Source: Saccharopolyspora rosea (GTDB taxonomy: Bacteria > Actinomycetota > Actinomycetes > Mycobacteriales > Pseudonocardiaceae). From it: a stretch of 64,000 nt of DNA. The translations under genes were made by a program, and so were the position numbers. The notes under the pieces are model-generated. The model saw nothing but the letters and a program-made list of their open reading frames with translations, had not been told where the DNA came from and ran no database searches. The first letter of the stretch is position 1, and the number at the start of each line of letters is the position of its first letter. Location of the stretch: the NCBI RefSeq assembly GCF_025643595.1, contig NZ_CP102826.1:4588001-4652000 (forward strand). The letters are read 5' to 3'. Positions 22,211 through 31,422 of the stretch are shown here, piece by piece.

Positions 22211-22864
22211 CGACCACCGGTACAGGTGCTCGGGACGTCCGGCCGCGCCGTAGCGCAGTTGCACGCGCACCGCGCCCTCGGAGGACAGGTCGGCCAGGTA
22301 GCGCTGGGCGGTCGTGCGCGACAGCCCGAGGCGGGTGGCGATCTCGCTGGCCGTGACCGGTTCCCCGGCGTCGCGGACGGCCTCGGTGATCAGGTGCAGG
22401 GTGGGCGAGCTCCGGCCCTTGCGGGGACTCGCGGCGCGGTCGGCGCCGTGCAGCGCGCGCAGCGCCCGGTCCACCTGCTCCTGGTCCACGGTGCGGTCGC
22501 CGACGAGCTGGGCCCGGTAGCGGGCGTACGCCCGCAGCCGCGCGGCCAACGCGGGCGGCTCGAAGGGTTTGATCAGGTATCCGACGGCGCCGCGGCCCAC
22601 CGCCGCGCGGACCTGCACGGCGTCGGCGGCCGCCGTCACCATGATCACGTCGGCGGCCAGCTCCGGCAGCACCTCGCTGCCGGGTTCGTCCGGGAGGTAC
22701 TGGTCGAGCAGGACCAGGTCGGGCCGCAGCCGGGCGGCGGCCTCGACCGCCTCGCGGGCGCTGCGGGCCACGCCCGCGACGTCGAAGTCCGGCACGTCGC
22801 GGACGTAGCGGGCGTGCAGTTCGGCGACTCGGTAGTCGTCGTCGACGACGAGAACGCGGATCAT
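22181..22864 (-). CDS. CitB/DcuR-type response regulator
   Basis: A 227-residue regulator. The receiver domain has the acidic pocket VVDDDYR, phospho-acceptor Asp54 in LVLLDQYLP, Thr in MVTAAAD and Lys in YLIKPF. The C-terminal half is a helix-turn-helix of the CitB type (VTASEIATRLGLSRTTAQRYLADL). Its ATG overlaps the stop of the sensor kinase (ATGA). Such pairs control di/tricarboxylate or sugar-acid uptake; the divergent GntP permease is the obvious target. Confidence 0.92.
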   Translation of the reverse strand: MIRVLVVDDDYRVAELHARYVRDVPDFDVAGVARSAREAVEAAARLRPDLVLLDQYLPDEPGSEVLPELAADVIMVTAAADAVQVRAAVGRGAVGYLIKPFEPPALAARLRAYARYRAQLVGDRTVDQEQVDRALRALHGADRAASPRKGRSSPTLHLITEAVRDAGEPVTASEIATRLGLSRTTAQRYLADLSSEGAVRVQLRYGAAGRPEHLYRWSSPPGAPGAD

Positions 22865-24528
22865 GCTTCGGCTCCTGCCAGGGTCGCGTCGCGGGTCGTT
22901 CCGGGCGGTTCGACCACTCCCGGAGCGCGGGCGAGGAACACCGCGCCGTGGTCGGCGCCCCCGGCCCGTTCCAGCCACAGCGCGCCGCCGTGCTTGACCA
23001 CCAGTTGCCGGGCCAGCGGCAGTCCGATGCCGTGCCCCCGCCCCGTCGAGGCGGCGCGCGCGGCGGTGTCGCCGTCCGCGCGGGCCCGGGTGGTGAAGCC
23101 GCGGGTGAACAGCTGGTCCACGGCGTCGGGTGGCACGCCGTCGCCGCTGTCGGTGACGGCGACGTGCAGGGCGTCGCCCTCGGCGAGCACGCTGATCTCC
23201 ACCCAGGCCGGGCGGCGGGCCCCTTCGGCCGCCGCCCGTATCGCGTTGTCCAGCAGATTGCCGACGACGCCGACCACGTCGAGCGGGTCGGTCAGCGGGC
23301 GCGGCAGGTGCGAATCGGCGAGCAGCCGCAGCGCGATGCCCCGCTCCGAAGCGGTCGCGGTCTTCGCGGCGAGCAGGCCGCGCAGATAGGGATCGGCGAT
23401 GCGCGCGCCGTCGCGGCCCTCGGTGGCCAGCGGCGCCTCGGCCAGTTCGCGCAGGTACGTCTGGGCCTCCTCGCGGGTGCCGGTCGCCAGCAGCCCGGAC
23501 AGGGTGTGCAGCCGGTTGGTGTACTCGTGGGCCTGGGCGCGCAGCGCGTCGGACAGCGCGCGCAGCGCCGACAGCTCGCGTTCCAGCTCGTCGAGCTGGG
23601 TCCGGTCGCGCAGGGTCAGCACGTGGCCGAGGTCCTGCTCACCGCGGCGGACCGCCTGCGCGGTGACCACGAGCAGGTGGTCGCCGCAGACCAGCAGGCT
23701 CTGGCGCAGTTCCCGCCGGTCGACCAGCGCGCGCTCCAGCACGGCGGGCAGCCCGGCGCGCGAGACCGGGGTGCCGCGGGGCGGTTCGCCGCCGAGCAGC
23801 CGGGCCGCCTCGGCGTTGCAGACGGTGATCCGGTCCCGGCGGTCGATGGCCAGCACGCCGTCCCCGACCCCGCCGAGCACCGCTTGCTGCTCGCGCAGCA
23901 GGTCGGCGAGGTCGGCCGGTTCCAGCCCGAGCGTCTGCCGCTTGAGCCGCCGGGTCAGCAGCGCCGCCGCGACCGTGCCGACCAGCAGGGCGGCCGCGGC
24001 GAAGCCCGCGGCGACCCGGACCAGCGGGGCCGCCGCGGCATCGGCGGTGCGCACCCGGACCCCGGTGCTCACCTCGCCGACCACGCGGCCCGCGGCGTCC
24101 CGCAGCGGCACCTTGGCGCGGGCCGAGGTGCCGAGGGTGCCGCGCTGCACCGACACCGACTCGGCGCCGCCGAGCGCGGTCGGATCGGTGCTCACCGGCT
24201 GCCCGATGCGGGCCGGGTCGGGGTGCGAGCGGCGGATGCCCCGCGCGTCGGTGACCACGACGAACGCCATCCCCGTGCCGCGCCGCACCCGCTCGGCCAG
24301 GCGCGCGACCGCACCGCCCGGGTCGTCCCCGGAGGCGATCCGGTCGACGATCACCGGGTTCTCGGCGGTGGTGCGCGCGACCGCCAACGCCCGCTCGGCG
24401 TACTGGTGCTCCGACTGCTCGCGGACCAGCGCGGCGGTGATCAGGAAACCGGCCCCCAGCACCAGCAGCAGCACCGACACCTGGGCGAGCAGCGCCTGGG
24501 TCGCGATGCGGGGTCTGCGCCGGAACAT
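22861..24528 (-). CDS. CitA/DcuS-type sensor histidine kinase
   Basis: A 555-residue kinase: transmembrane helix at about 12-35 (LLAQVSVLLLVLGAGFLITAAL), an extracytoplasmic PDC/Cache-like sensor to about 175, a second helix (LVRVAAGFAAAALLVGTVAAAL), a PAS domain (AVLGGVGDGVLAIDRRDRIT), the SpoOB-type His box AHEYTNRLHTLSGLL near residue 335, and an HATPase domain with NLLDNAIRAA and GRGHGIGLPL. TAGGCT lies seven bases before the ATG and no ribosome site is present, so the mRNA is probably leaderless. The extracellular ligand is likely a carboxylate or sugar acid. Confidence 0.92.
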   Translation of the reverse strand: MFRRRPRIATQALLAQVSVLLLVLGAGFLITAALVREQSEHQYAERALAVARTTAENPVIVDRIASGDDPGGAVARLAERVRRGTGMAFVVVTDARGIRRSHPDPARIGQPVSTDPTALGGAESVSVQRGTLGTSARAKVPLRDAAGRVVGEVSTGVRVRTADAAAAPLVRVAAGFAAAALLVGTVAAALLTRRLKRQTLGLEPADLADLLREQQAVLGGVGDGVLAIDRRDRITVCNAEAARLLGGEPPRGTPVSRAGLPAVLERALVDRRELRQSLLVCGDHLLVVTAQAVRRGEQDLGHVLTLRDRTQLDELERELSALRALSDALRAQAHEYTNRLHTLSGLLATGTREEAQTYLRELAEAPLATEGRDGARIADPYLRGLLAAKTATASERGIALRLLADSHLPRPLTDPLDVVGVVGNLLDNAIRAAAEGARRPAWVEISVLAEGDALHVAVTDSGDGVPPDAVDQLFTRGFTTRARADGDTAARAASTGRGHGIGLPLARQLVVKHGGALWLERAGGADHGAVFLARAPGVVEPPGTTRDATLAGAEA

Positions 24529-24705
24529 GGCCGCCAGCCTACGAGACCGCCCGCCCCCGCTCGTCTTGCACGAAACGAGCAGAAAGGGCGCAACGCTTTC
24601 TACTCCCGCAACCGGAAGATCCCTGGTGCCGGTGCGGCGAACGGACCTACGGTTCCCCGACGTTCGAAAACCCGCTTCCGGCATGAGAGACGAAGGAGTC
24701 CCTCC

Positions 24706-26100
24706 GTGACCGCCACACACGCCGCCGCGACCGCCGGGTGGACTCCGCACGACACGTGGTTGCTCGCGGTCGTGGGGATTTCCATCGTGGTCGTCATCGT
24801 GCTCATCAGCTGGCTGAAGGTGCACGCGTTCCTCGGGCTGATGGTCGGCTCGTTCGCCGTGTCCGTGCTCTCCGGGCGGCCGATCGGCGAGGCGGCGCAT
24901 TCGTTCACCAGCGGGCTGGGCGACACCACCGGCAAGGTCGGCATCCTCATCGTCCTCGGCGCCGTGCTGGGCCGGATGCTGGCCGACTCCGGCGGCATCG
25001 ACCAGATCGTGCGGACGCTGACCCGGCTGGTCGGTCGCGACCGGCTGCCGTGGGCGCTGACGCTGGTCGCGGCCATCGTGGGACTGCCGATGTTCTTCGA
25101 GGTCGGGTTCGTCATGCTGGTGCCGCTCGTGCTGCAGCTGGCCCGCCGCGACGACCACCCGGTGCTGCGCGTCGGCGTGCCCGCGATGGCCGGGCTGGCG
25201 ACCGTGCACGCGCTGGTGCCGCCGCACCCCGGGCCGCTGATCGCCATCCAGGCGGTGCACGCGTCGATCGGCCTCACCCTGGCGTTCGGGCTGGTCGTGG
25301 CCGTGCCCTGCGCCATCGTGGCCGGTCCGCTGTTCACCGGCTACATCTGGCCGCGGGTCGCCGCGCGGGTGCCGGAGTCGACGCTGGCGGCGTTCACCAC
25401 CGCCGAGGCCACCGGCGAGGAGGACGGCCGGAAGCTGCCGCGGTTCTCGGTGACCCTGGGCACCATCCTGCTGCCGATCGTGCTGATGCTGGTCAAGGCG
25501 GTCTGCGACACCGCGCACCTGCCGCACGGCCCGCTGCGCACCGCGCTGGAGTTCCTCGGGACGCCGGTGATCGCGTTGCTGCTGACCGTGCTGCTGTCGC
25601 TGTTCACCCTCGGGTACGCGGTCGGCGCCGACCGGCAGCGCGTGCACGAGTCGCTGGTGCGCAGCTTCCCGCCGATCGCCGGGGTGCTGGTGATCGTCGG
25701 TGCGGGCGGCGGCTACTCGCAGGCGCTGGAGGACTCCGGGGTCAACGACGCCATCGGCGCGGCCGCGCAGCACCTGCACATCCCGTTGCTGCTGCTGGCG
25801 TGGCTGGTGGCGGCGCTGATGCGGACCGCGGCCGGTTCCGGAACCGTCGCGACCGTCGCCGCGGCGGGGATCATCGGTCCGCTCGCGCACGGCCTCGACG
25901 CGCCGCACGCCGCCCTGCTGGCCCTGGCCCTGGGGTCCGGCGCCGCGTTCCTCGGGCACGTCAACGACGCCGCGTTCTGGATGTTCAAGGAGTACTTCGG
26001 GCTGTCGGTGGGCGGCACCCTCCGGACGTGGACCGCCGCCCACACGCTGCTTTCGGTGACCTCGTTGGCCTGCGTGCTCGCGCTGGGCGCGGTGGTCTGA
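24706..26100 (+). CDS. GntP-family gluconate/carboxylate:H+ symporter
   Basis: A 464-residue membrane protein with about 12-14 helices, GTG start after GAAGGAG. Family signatures include GKVGILIVLGAVLGRMLADSGG near the N-terminus, GLPMFFEVGFVMLVPLV, HALVPPHPGP and GSGAAFLGHVNDAAFWMFKEYFG. GntP proteins import gluconate or related sugar acids with protons. It is transcribed away from the CitA/CitB pair across a 177-base gap, which should hold the CitB-binding site. Confidence 0.92.
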   Translation: MTATHAAATAGWTPHDTWLLAVVGISIVVVIVLISWLKVHAFLGLMVGSFAVSVLSGRPIGEAAHSFTSGLGDTTGKVGILIVLGAVLGRMLADSGGIDQIVRTLTRLVGRDRLPWALTLVAAIVGLPMFFEVGFVMLVPLVLQLARRDDHPVLRVGVPAMAGLATVHALVPPHPGPLIAIQAVHASIGLTLAFGLVVAVPCAIVAGPLFTGYIWPRVAARVPESTLAAFTTAEATGEEDGRKLPRFSVTLGTILLPIVLMLVKAVCDTAHLPHGPLRTALEFLGTPVIALLLTVLLSLFTLGYAVGADRQRVHESLVRSFPPIAGVLVIVGAGGGYSQALEDSGVNDAIGAAAQHLHIPLLLLAWLVAALMRTAAGSGTVATVAAAGIIGPLAHGLDAPHAALLALALGSGAAFLGHVNDAAFWMFKEYFGLSVGGTLRTWTAAHTLLSVTSLACVLALGAVV

Positions 26101-26144
26101 AACCCGATGCGGCGCGCGGCGTCGGCGCGCTATCCTCGCGAACC

Positions 26145-26168
26145 GTGTCGACCCCCCGGATTTCCTAG
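26145..26168 (+). CDS. Seven-codon leader peptide MSTPRIS upstream of the ABC-F gene
   Basis: A GTG eight bases after a good -10 box (TATCCT, 26131-26136) opens a frame for Met-Ser-Thr-Pro-Arg-Ile-Ser ending TAG at 26166. No ribosome site precedes it, so it would be read leaderlessly. Codons 5-7 (CCGGATT, 26156-26162) are complementary to the ribosome site of the downstream ABC-F gene. Regulatory leader peptides of this kind control many ABC-F and erm resistance genes. Confidence 0.5.
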   Translation: MSTPRIS

Positions 26169-26217
26169 CCAGAGGACCCGCTTCCCGCACCACCCGTGTG
26201 TCCTCTTGCGAATCCGG
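26156..26217 (+). promoter_or_regulatory. Putative translational attenuator of the ABC-F gene
   Basis: Two nested stems are possible: CCGGATT (26156-26162) with AATCCGG (26211-26217), which covers the first GG of the GGAG ribosome site, and AGAGGAC (26171-26177) with GTCCTCT (26200-26206). The left strands lie in and just after the 7-codon leader. A ribosome stalled on the leader by an antibiotic would break both left strands and free the ribosome site. Pairing is seen in the sequence; the mechanism is inferred from known ABC-F/erm attenuators. Confidence 0.5.
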
Positions 26218-26228
26218 AGTGTTCCCAC

Positions 26229-27830
26229 GTGCTCACCGTTCGTGACGTCGACGTGCGCGTCGGCGCCCGCCTGCTGCTGTCGGGTCTGTCCTTCCACGTC
26301 TCCCCCGGCGACCGCGTCGGTCTCGTCGGCCGCAACGGCGCAGGCAAGACCACGCTGCTGAACGTCCTCGCCGGACGGGTCGAACCGGCCGCCGGAACCG
26401 TCACCCGCACCGGCCCGGTCGGTCACCTGCCGCAGGACTCGCGCGCCGCCGATCCGGCGATCACCGCCACCGCCCGCGTGCTGTCCGCGCGCGGACTGGA
26501 CGGAGCGGTCCGCGCGATGCGCGAAGCCGAGGCCGCGATGGCCGAGGCATCGGACCCGGCCGCGCTGCGGCGGGCGATGGCCGCCTACTCCCGCGCCGAG
26601 GCCGAGTTCCAGTCGCGCGGCGGCTACGCCGCCGAAGCCGAGGCGGCGCGCATCGCCGCGGGAGTCGGCCTGCCGACGCGGGTGCTGGACCAGCCGGTGG
26701 GTGCGCTGTCCGGCGGACAGCGGCGCCGGGTGGAACTGGCGCGGATCCTGTTCGGCGGCCACGGCATGTTGCTGCTGGACGAACCGACGAACCACCTCGA
26801 CGCCGAATCGGTGTCCTGGCTGCGGGACTTCCTCGCCCAGCACCGCGGCGGGCTGGTGCTGATCAGCCACGACACCGCGCTGCTGGCGGACACCGTCAAC
26901 CGGGTGTTCCACCTGGACCCCCGGCGCGGCGCGGTCGACGTGCACAACACCGGCTGGCACGCCCACCTCGCGCAGCGCGAGGCCGACGAGCGCCGCCGCG
27001 CCCGCGAACGCGCCAACGCCGAACGCAAGGCCGCCGCGCTGCACGCGCAGGCGGACCGGATGCGCTCGCACGTGGCCACGGCCGTCGCCGCGAAGAACAT
27101 GGCCCGCCGGGCGGACCGCCTGCTGGCGGAGTCGCAACCGCGGCGGCGCGCCGAGAAGGTGGCCCGCATCCGGCTGCCCGAACCCGCCCCGTGCGGGCGG
27201 ATCCCGCTCGGGGCGGTCAGCCTGGTCAAGGACTACGGCGGGCACCGGGTGCTGTCCGGGGTCGACCTGGCCGTGGACCGCGGCGAGCGGCTGGTGGTGC
27301 TCGGCCCCAACGGCGCGGGCAAGACCACGCTGCTGCGCCTGCTCGCGGGGCGCGAAACCCCGGACTCCGGGCGGGTGGTGCGCGGTCACGGGCTGCGGCT
27401 GGGGTACTTCGGCCAGGAGCACGACACCCTCGACGGAACCCGCTCGGTGCGGGAGAACCTGGCCTCCGCCGCGCCGCACCTCACCGACGGCGAGGTGCGC
27501 GGCGTGCTCGGGTCCTTCCTGTTCTCCGGCGACGAGGCGGACGAACCGGCCGAGGTGCTCTCCGGCGGGGAGAAGACCCGGCTCGCCCTGGCGTGCCTGG
27601 TCCACTCCGGAGCGAACGTGCTGCTGCTGGACGAACCGACCAACAACCTCGACCCGGCCTCCCGGGCCGAGGTGCTGTCCGCGGTCGCCACGTACCCGGG
27701 AGCGATCCTGCTGGTCAGCCACGACGTGGGCGCGGTGGACGCGCTCCGCCCCCAGCGGGTCCTGCTGCTGCCCGACGCGGACGAGGACCTGTGGGACCAG
27801 GGGTACCGGGAGCTGGTGGCGCTGACGTGA
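26229..27830 (+). CDS. ABC-F family ATPase (ribosome protection/translation factor type)
   Basis: A 533-residue protein with two ABC domains and no membrane helices. Domain 1: Walker A GRNGAGKT, signature [16 protein letters not shown], Walker [14 protein letters not shown] charged linker follows (about 235-315, rich in Arg/Ala/Glu: [20 protein letters not shown]). Domain 2: [39 protein letters not shown] proteins act on the ribosomal E site, either as housekeeping factors or to displace antibiotics such as macrolides, lincosamides or pleuromutilins. GTG 26229 with GGAG nine bases upstream is preferred over the in-frame GTG at 26196. The leader peptide and attenuator favour an antibiotic-resistance role. 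Confidence 0.9.
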   Translation: MLTVRDVDVRVGARLLLSGLSFHVSPGDRVGLVGRNGAGKTTLLNVLAGRVEPAAGTVTRTGPVGHLPQDSRAADPAITATARVLSARGLDGAVRAMREAEAAMAEASDPAALRRAMAAYSRAEAEFQSRGGYAAEAEAARIAAGVGLPTRVLDQPVGALSGGQRRRVELARILFGGHGMLLLDEPTNHLDAESVSWLRDFLAQHRGGLVLISHDTALLADTVNRVFHLDPRRGAVDVHNTGWHAHLAQREADERRRARERANAERKAAALHAQADRMRSHVATAVAAKNMARRADRLLAESQPRRRAEKVARIRLPEPAPCGRIPLGAVSLVKDYGGHRVLSGVDLAVDRGERLVVLGPNGAGKTTLLRLLAGRETPDSGRVVRGHGLRLGYFGQEHDTLDGTRSVRENLASAAPHLTDGEVRGVLGSFLFSGDEADEPAEVLSGGEKTRLALACLVHSGANVLLLDEPTNNLDPASRAEVLSAVATYPGAILLVSHDVGAVDALRPQRVLLLPDADEDLWDQGYRELVALT

Positions 27831-27832
27831 CT

Positions 27833-27869
27833 GCCCGCCTTTTCGCCTGGCCGGGGCGAAAAGGCGGGC
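27833..27869. terminator. Bidirectional terminator between ABC-F and RHH genes
   Basis: GCCCGCCTTTTCGCC (27833-27847) and GGCGAAAAGGCGGGC (27855-27869) form a perfect 15-bp stem with a 7-base loop, filling nearly the whole 39-base gap between two convergent genes. Confidence 0.85.
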
Positions 27870-28079
27870 TCAGTCCTCTTCGGACCGCTTCTTGCGGGGC
27901 CGTCCCCGGCGGGGCGGCCCACCCGCGTCGCGGGGCAGCCGTCCCGCGTCGGCCAGGGCTCGGCGCAGCAGGAACTCGATCTGGGCGTTGGTGCTGCGCA
28001 GTTCGTCGTGCGCCCACCGGGTCAGCGCGTCGTGCACCGCCGGGTCGAGGCGGAGCAGGACGCCCTTGCGCTCGGCCAA
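27870..28079 (-). CDS. Small ribbon-helix-helix (Arc-like) DNA-binding protein
   Basis: From a TTG at 28079, a 69-residue protein: [23 protein letters not shown], then [21 protein letters not shown], matching the strand-helix-helix of Arc/MetJ-type repressors; the tail [11 protein letters not shown] is basic then acidic. A longer reading from GTG 28139 would overlap the SPFH gene. It follows the SPFH gene by 10 bases, so the two form an operon, and it may bind the palindrome upstream of that operon to repress it. Confidence 0.7.
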   Translation of the reverse strand: MAERKGVLLRLDPAVHDALTRWAHDELRSTNAQIEFLLRRALADAGRLPRDAGGPPRRGRPRKKRSEED

Positions 28080-28089
28080 GGTCCGGCTC

Positions 28090-29004
28090 TCAGGAGTACA
28101 GCGAACCGGTGTTGACCACCGGTTGCGTCGAGCGGTCACCGCAGAGCACGACCAGCAGGTTGCTCACCATCGCCGCCTTGCGCTCCTCGTCGAGTTCGAC
28201 GACGTCCTGCTCGTCGAGCTGTTCCAGCGCGAGGTGCACCATGCCGACCGCGCCCTCGACGATCCGCTGCCGGGCCGCCACGATCGCCCCGGCCTGCTGG
28301 CGTTGCAGCATCGCCTGGGCGATCTCCGGCGCGTAGGCCAGGTGGGTCAGCCGGGACTCGACGACGCGCACGCCCGCCGCCTGGACCCGTGCGGTGATCT
28401 CCACCGACAGCTTCTCGGTGATCTCGTCGGCGTTCTCCCGCAACGACAGCCCCCGGGCGCCGTGGTTGTCGTACGGGTAGCTGGTGGCGATGTGCCGGAC
28501 CGCCGTCTCGGTCTGGGTGAGCACGAACCGCACGAAGTCGTCGACCGCGAACACCGCCTGCGCGGTGTCCTCGACCTGCCACACCACGACGCAGGCGATC
28601 TCCACCGGGTTGCCGTCGGCGTCGTTGACCTTCATGACCTCGGTCTCGTGGTTGCGGATCCGGGTGGACACCTTCGTCCGCGTGGTCAGCGGGTTCACCC
28701 ACCGCATGCCGGGGGCGCGCACGGTCGAGGTGTACCGGCCGAACAGCTGCAGCACCCGCGCCTCACCGGGCGCGACCGTGATCAGCCCGCGCAGCAGCAG
28801 CACCCCCAGCACCAGCAGCACGACCACCAGCGGCGCCAGCGCAGCGACCTCCAGTACCGCCAGGAACGCCCCGGCGAGCACCGCGAGCAGACCCAGGACC
28901 AGCATGAGCGGCCCGCTGATCGGGGTCGAGGTCCGTTCCCGGATGGCCGGGTCCGGCATCTTCACCTCCGCCGACGACCCCGTCGGCGATTGCACCGTCG
29001 TCAT
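28090..29004 (-). CDS. SPFH (stomatin/prohibitin)-domain membrane protein
   Basis: A 304-residue protein; ATG 29004 follows GGAGGGGAAG. Two hydrophobic segments at about 30-75 form a membrane hairpin, then the SPFH domain: [58 protein letters not shown], and a flotillin/HflK-like helix rich in Ala/Glu ([20 protein letters not shown]). SPFH proteins form large membrane rings that organise microdomains and often control proteases. It is paired with the RHH regulator gene. Confidence 0.9.
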   Translation of the reverse strand: MTTVQSPTGSSAEVKMPDPAIRERTSTPISGPLMLVLGLLAVLAGAFLAVLEVAALAPLVVVLLVLGVLLLRGLITVAPGEARVLQLFGRYTSTVRAPGMRWVNPLTTRTKVSTRIRNHETEVMKVNDADGNPVEIACVVVWQVEDTAQAVFAVDDFVRFVLTQTETAVRHIATSYPYDNHGARGLSLRENADEITEKLSVEITARVQAAGVRVVESRLTHLAYAPEIAQAMLQRQQAGAIVAARQRIVEGAVGMVHLALEQLDEQDVVELDEERKAAMVSNLLVVLCGDRSTQPVVNTGSLYS

Positions 29005-29048
29005 CTTCCCCTCCATCCCGGTCGGCGAGGACCGGCTCGACGTCTAGC

Positions 29049-29064
29049 AAAGTGATATCACTTT
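29049..29064. promoter_or_regulatory. Perfect 16-bp palindrome upstream of the SPFH-RHH operon
   Basis: AAAGTGATATCACTTT is a perfect palindrome followed by a T-run, a striking AT-rich island in very GC-rich DNA. It lies 45 bases upstream of the SPFH start, beside a possible -10 (TAGACG read leftward). It is a likely operator, probably for the RHH protein encoded in the same operon (inference). Confidence 0.65.
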
Positions 29065-29263
29065 TTTGGTGCTCGGCGCCAGAGGGGGTGCGCTCGCGGG
29101 ACGCCGTCCGTCCGCTGTGGACGCGACGCCGGTGGAAGCCCGGACACGCGCGGGCGCGACGTGCGCCGCATGGTTCGGCCCCGGTCGGGTTACCCCCGGG
29201 GCGGTAGGTCGCTCGGGTGAACCGCTCGGGCGACGTGGACTGCCTGGTATGGGGAGGCAGGCG

Positions 29264-30037
29264 ATGTCACAGGAGCACACCCACTCCACCGGACCGACCG
29301 CCGAGACGACCGACACCGGTGGTTGGACCACCGCTCCCGGCCCCGCCTTCTGGCGGGAACACACCCAGATCTCGCTGTCGCCGGTGGCCCCGCCGTCGAT
29401 CCTCGGGCTGTTCGGGCTCGCCGCGGCCACCTTCATGGTGTCGGCCAACCTCGCCGGCTGGTTCGGCACCAACGGATCACCGCTGGTGCTGTTCCCCTTC
29501 GCGATGCTGTTCGGCGGGCTCGCCCAGTTCCTGGCCGGGATGTGGGCGTTCCGCGCCCGCGACGGGCTGGCCACCGCCCTCCACGGCACCTGGGGCTCGT
29601 TCTGGCTCGCTTACGGGACGTACATGCTGCTGGTGGTCACCGTGGGACTGCCCGCGCCGACCGCGTCGCCGATCGCCCAGGTGGCGTTCGGCTACTGGTT
29701 CATCGTGCTCGCCGCGATCACGTGGGCCGGGGCGGCCGCGGCCGTCGCCGAGAACATGGCGCTGACCGCCGTGCTCACCACGCTGGCCGCCGGATCGACG
29801 CTGCTGGCCATCGGGTGGGTCGCGTCGCTGACGGTGCTCGTGCCGATCGGCGCGATCGTGCTCGTCGCCTCCGCGGTGATCGCCTACTACACCGCGGCCG
29901 CGATGATGCTGCACGGCACCTTCGGTCGGACCGTCCTGCCGCTCGGCAAGCCCCGGCGGTTGGCCGGCGCGGGCGCGGAGACCGAGCAGGCGCTCGGCCG
30001 CGAGTTCGAGGAACCCGGCGTCAAGCACGGTCAGTGA
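29264..30037 (+). CDS. GPR1/FUN34/YaaH (SatP-like) acetate/succinate:H+ transporter
   Basis: A 257-residue membrane protein with six helices; ATG 29264 has GGGGAGG upstream. The family signature appears at PPSILGLFGLAAATFMVSANLAGWFG (NPAPLGL-like first helix) and in GGLAQFLAGMWAFRARDGLATALHGTWGSFWLAYG. SatP-type proteins are hexameric channels/transporters for acetate and succinate. The last 17 bases overlap the convergent oxidoreductase gene. Confidence 0.9.
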   Translation: MSQEHTHSTGPTAETTDTGGWTTAPGPAFWREHTQISLSPVAPPSILGLFGLAAATFMVSANLAGWFGTNGSPLVLFPFAMLFGGLAQFLAGMWAFRARDGLATALHGTWGSFWLAYGTYMLLVVTVGLPAPTASPIAQVAFGYWFIVLAAITWAGAAAAVAENMALTAVLTTLAAGSTLLAIGWVASLTVLVPIGAIVLVASAVIAYYTAAAMMLHGTFGRTVLPLGKPRRLAGAGAETEQALGREFEEPGVKHGQ

Positions 30038-31034
30038 CCCGGACCTCCGCCAGCTCGACCGGGCGGTTCTCGGCGCGGGAGAGCTCGCACGCCTCGGCCA
30101 CGTAGAGCGCCTCCAGGGCCTCGGCCGGGCCGCACGGGCTCTGCCCGCGACCGCGGGCCACCTCGGCGAAGCAGGTCAGCTCCGCGACGTAGGCGTCCCG
30201 GAACCGCTGCATGAAGTCGGCGTAGGGGTCGTCGCGGCGCCATGACACGTGCGCCTCGGCGGTGGGCAGCGGAGCGCGGTCGTCGAGACCGACGATGCGC
30301 GCACCGGCCGACCCGCACACCTCCAGCCGGACGTCGTGGCCCGCGCCGTTGTAGCGGGTGGCGGACGCGGTGGCCAGCGTGCCGTCGTCGAAGCGCAGCA
30401 GGGCCGCGCAGGTGTCGACGTCCCCGGCCTCGCCGAAGAACGACTCGCCCCGGTTGGCGCCCGCGGCGAACACCGAGACCACCTCGCGGCCGGTCAGCCA
30501 GCGCAGGACGTCGAAGTCGTGGATGCCGCAGTCGCGGAACAGCCCGCCGGAGGTGGGGATGTACGCGGCCGGGGGCGGTGTGGCGTCGGCGGTCACCGCG
30601 CGCAGCGTGTGGATCCACCCCAGCTCGCCGCTGCGCACCGCCTCGCGCGCGGCGCGGTAACCGGCGTCGAAGCGCCGCTGGAACCCGATCTGCACCGGGA
30701 CCGGGCTCGCCTCGGCCCGGGCCACCACCTCCCGCGTGCCGGGAACGTCCAGCGCGACCGGTTTCTCGCAGAACACCGGCACTTCCGCGTCCAGCGCCCG
30801 GTGGATCAGCTCGGCGTGCGCGCTGGTCGCCGCCGCGATCACGACCCCGTCGACACCGGAGGCCAGCAGCGCCTCGACGCCGTCCGCGGCCCGCAGGCCG
30901 AGTTCGTCGGCCAGCTGCCGCGCGCGGTCCGGCACGGCGTCGGCGACCACGATCTGCTCGACCCCGGGCACGTCGCGCAGCGTCGCGGCGTGGAACGCGC
31001 CGATCCGCCCGGTGCCGATCAGTCCCATCCTCAT
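30021..31034 (-). CDS. Gfo/Idh/MocA oxidoreductase, inositol 2-dehydrogenase-like
   Basis: A 337-residue NAD(P)-dependent enzyme. Rossmann start MGLIGTGRIGAFHAATL; the EKP catalytic motif in VPVFCEKPVALD; then the C-terminal alpha/beta domain with GLFRDCGIHDFDVLRWLTGREV, carrying the Asp/His pair of inositol dehydrogenases. GAGGAG precedes the ATG. It lies 5 kb from the iol cluster and is a second IolG-type enzyme; iolG proper is at 44.7 kb. Oxidation of myo-, scyllo- or chiro-inositol, or another polyol, is likely. Confidence 0.85.
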   Translation of the reverse strand: MRMGLIGTGRIGAFHAATLRDVPGVEQIVVADAVPDRARQLADELGLRAADGVEALLASGVDGVVIAAATSAHAELIHRALDAEVPVFCEKPVALDVPGTREVVARAEASPVPVQIGFQRRFDAGYRAAREAVRSGELGWIHTLRAVTADATPPPAAYIPTSGGLFRDCGIHDFDVLRWLTGREVVSVFAAGANRGESFFGEAGDVDTCAALLRFDDGTLATASATRYNGAGHDVRLEVCGSAGARIVGLDDRAPLPTAEAHVSWRRDDPYADFMQRFRDAYVAELTCFAEVARGRGQSPCGPAEALEALYVAEACELSRAENRPVELAEVRVTDRA

Positions 31035-31063
31035 GTGCGGCTCCTCCCCGGCCGTTCGCACTC

Positions 31064-31077
31064 TTGGAACGGTCCAA
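31064..31077. promoter_or_regulatory. Candidate LacI-type operator upstream of the inositol dehydrogenase-like gene
   Basis: TTGGAACGGTCCAA has perfect 5-bp arms (TTGGA/TCCAA) around a 4-base centre with a CG step, the layout of LacI/GalR-family operators. It lies 30 bases upstream of the ATG at 31034. No LacI gene is present in the window, so the regulator would be elsewhere. Confidence 0.4.
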
Positions 31078-31422
31078 TACCGCCTTACGATGAGGCTTCG
31101 CGGTCCGCGTGTCAACACCCGGGAACCGCGCTCCGGCGCGGAAGTTCGCGCCACTGCTGACCGAACGGCCCGGAACCAGCCTCGGGCGCCGCCGCCCCGG
31201 CACGTCCCCGCCCCGCCCGAGCGCCGCGCCCGCGTTGGACCGATCCAGAAGAGTGCGGGAACGCCCCACCGGTCGCTTTTCCGCGCACGCGACCCCCGGG
31301 GCGATGCCGATTCCTGCGCGGCATGGCGCGTTGTGGACGAATTCCTGCGGATCGTGGGGTTCGGGCGCGCGGCGAGCGATGATGACCTCCGTCGGAGATC
31401 GAGTCGACCACGGGAGGCGCTC

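Noticed and set aside
22948-26100. GntP protein with a 586-residue N-terminal extension
   Set aside because: The upstream frame is antisense to the sensor kinase; a GAAGGAG ribosome site and GTG at 24706 mark the true start.
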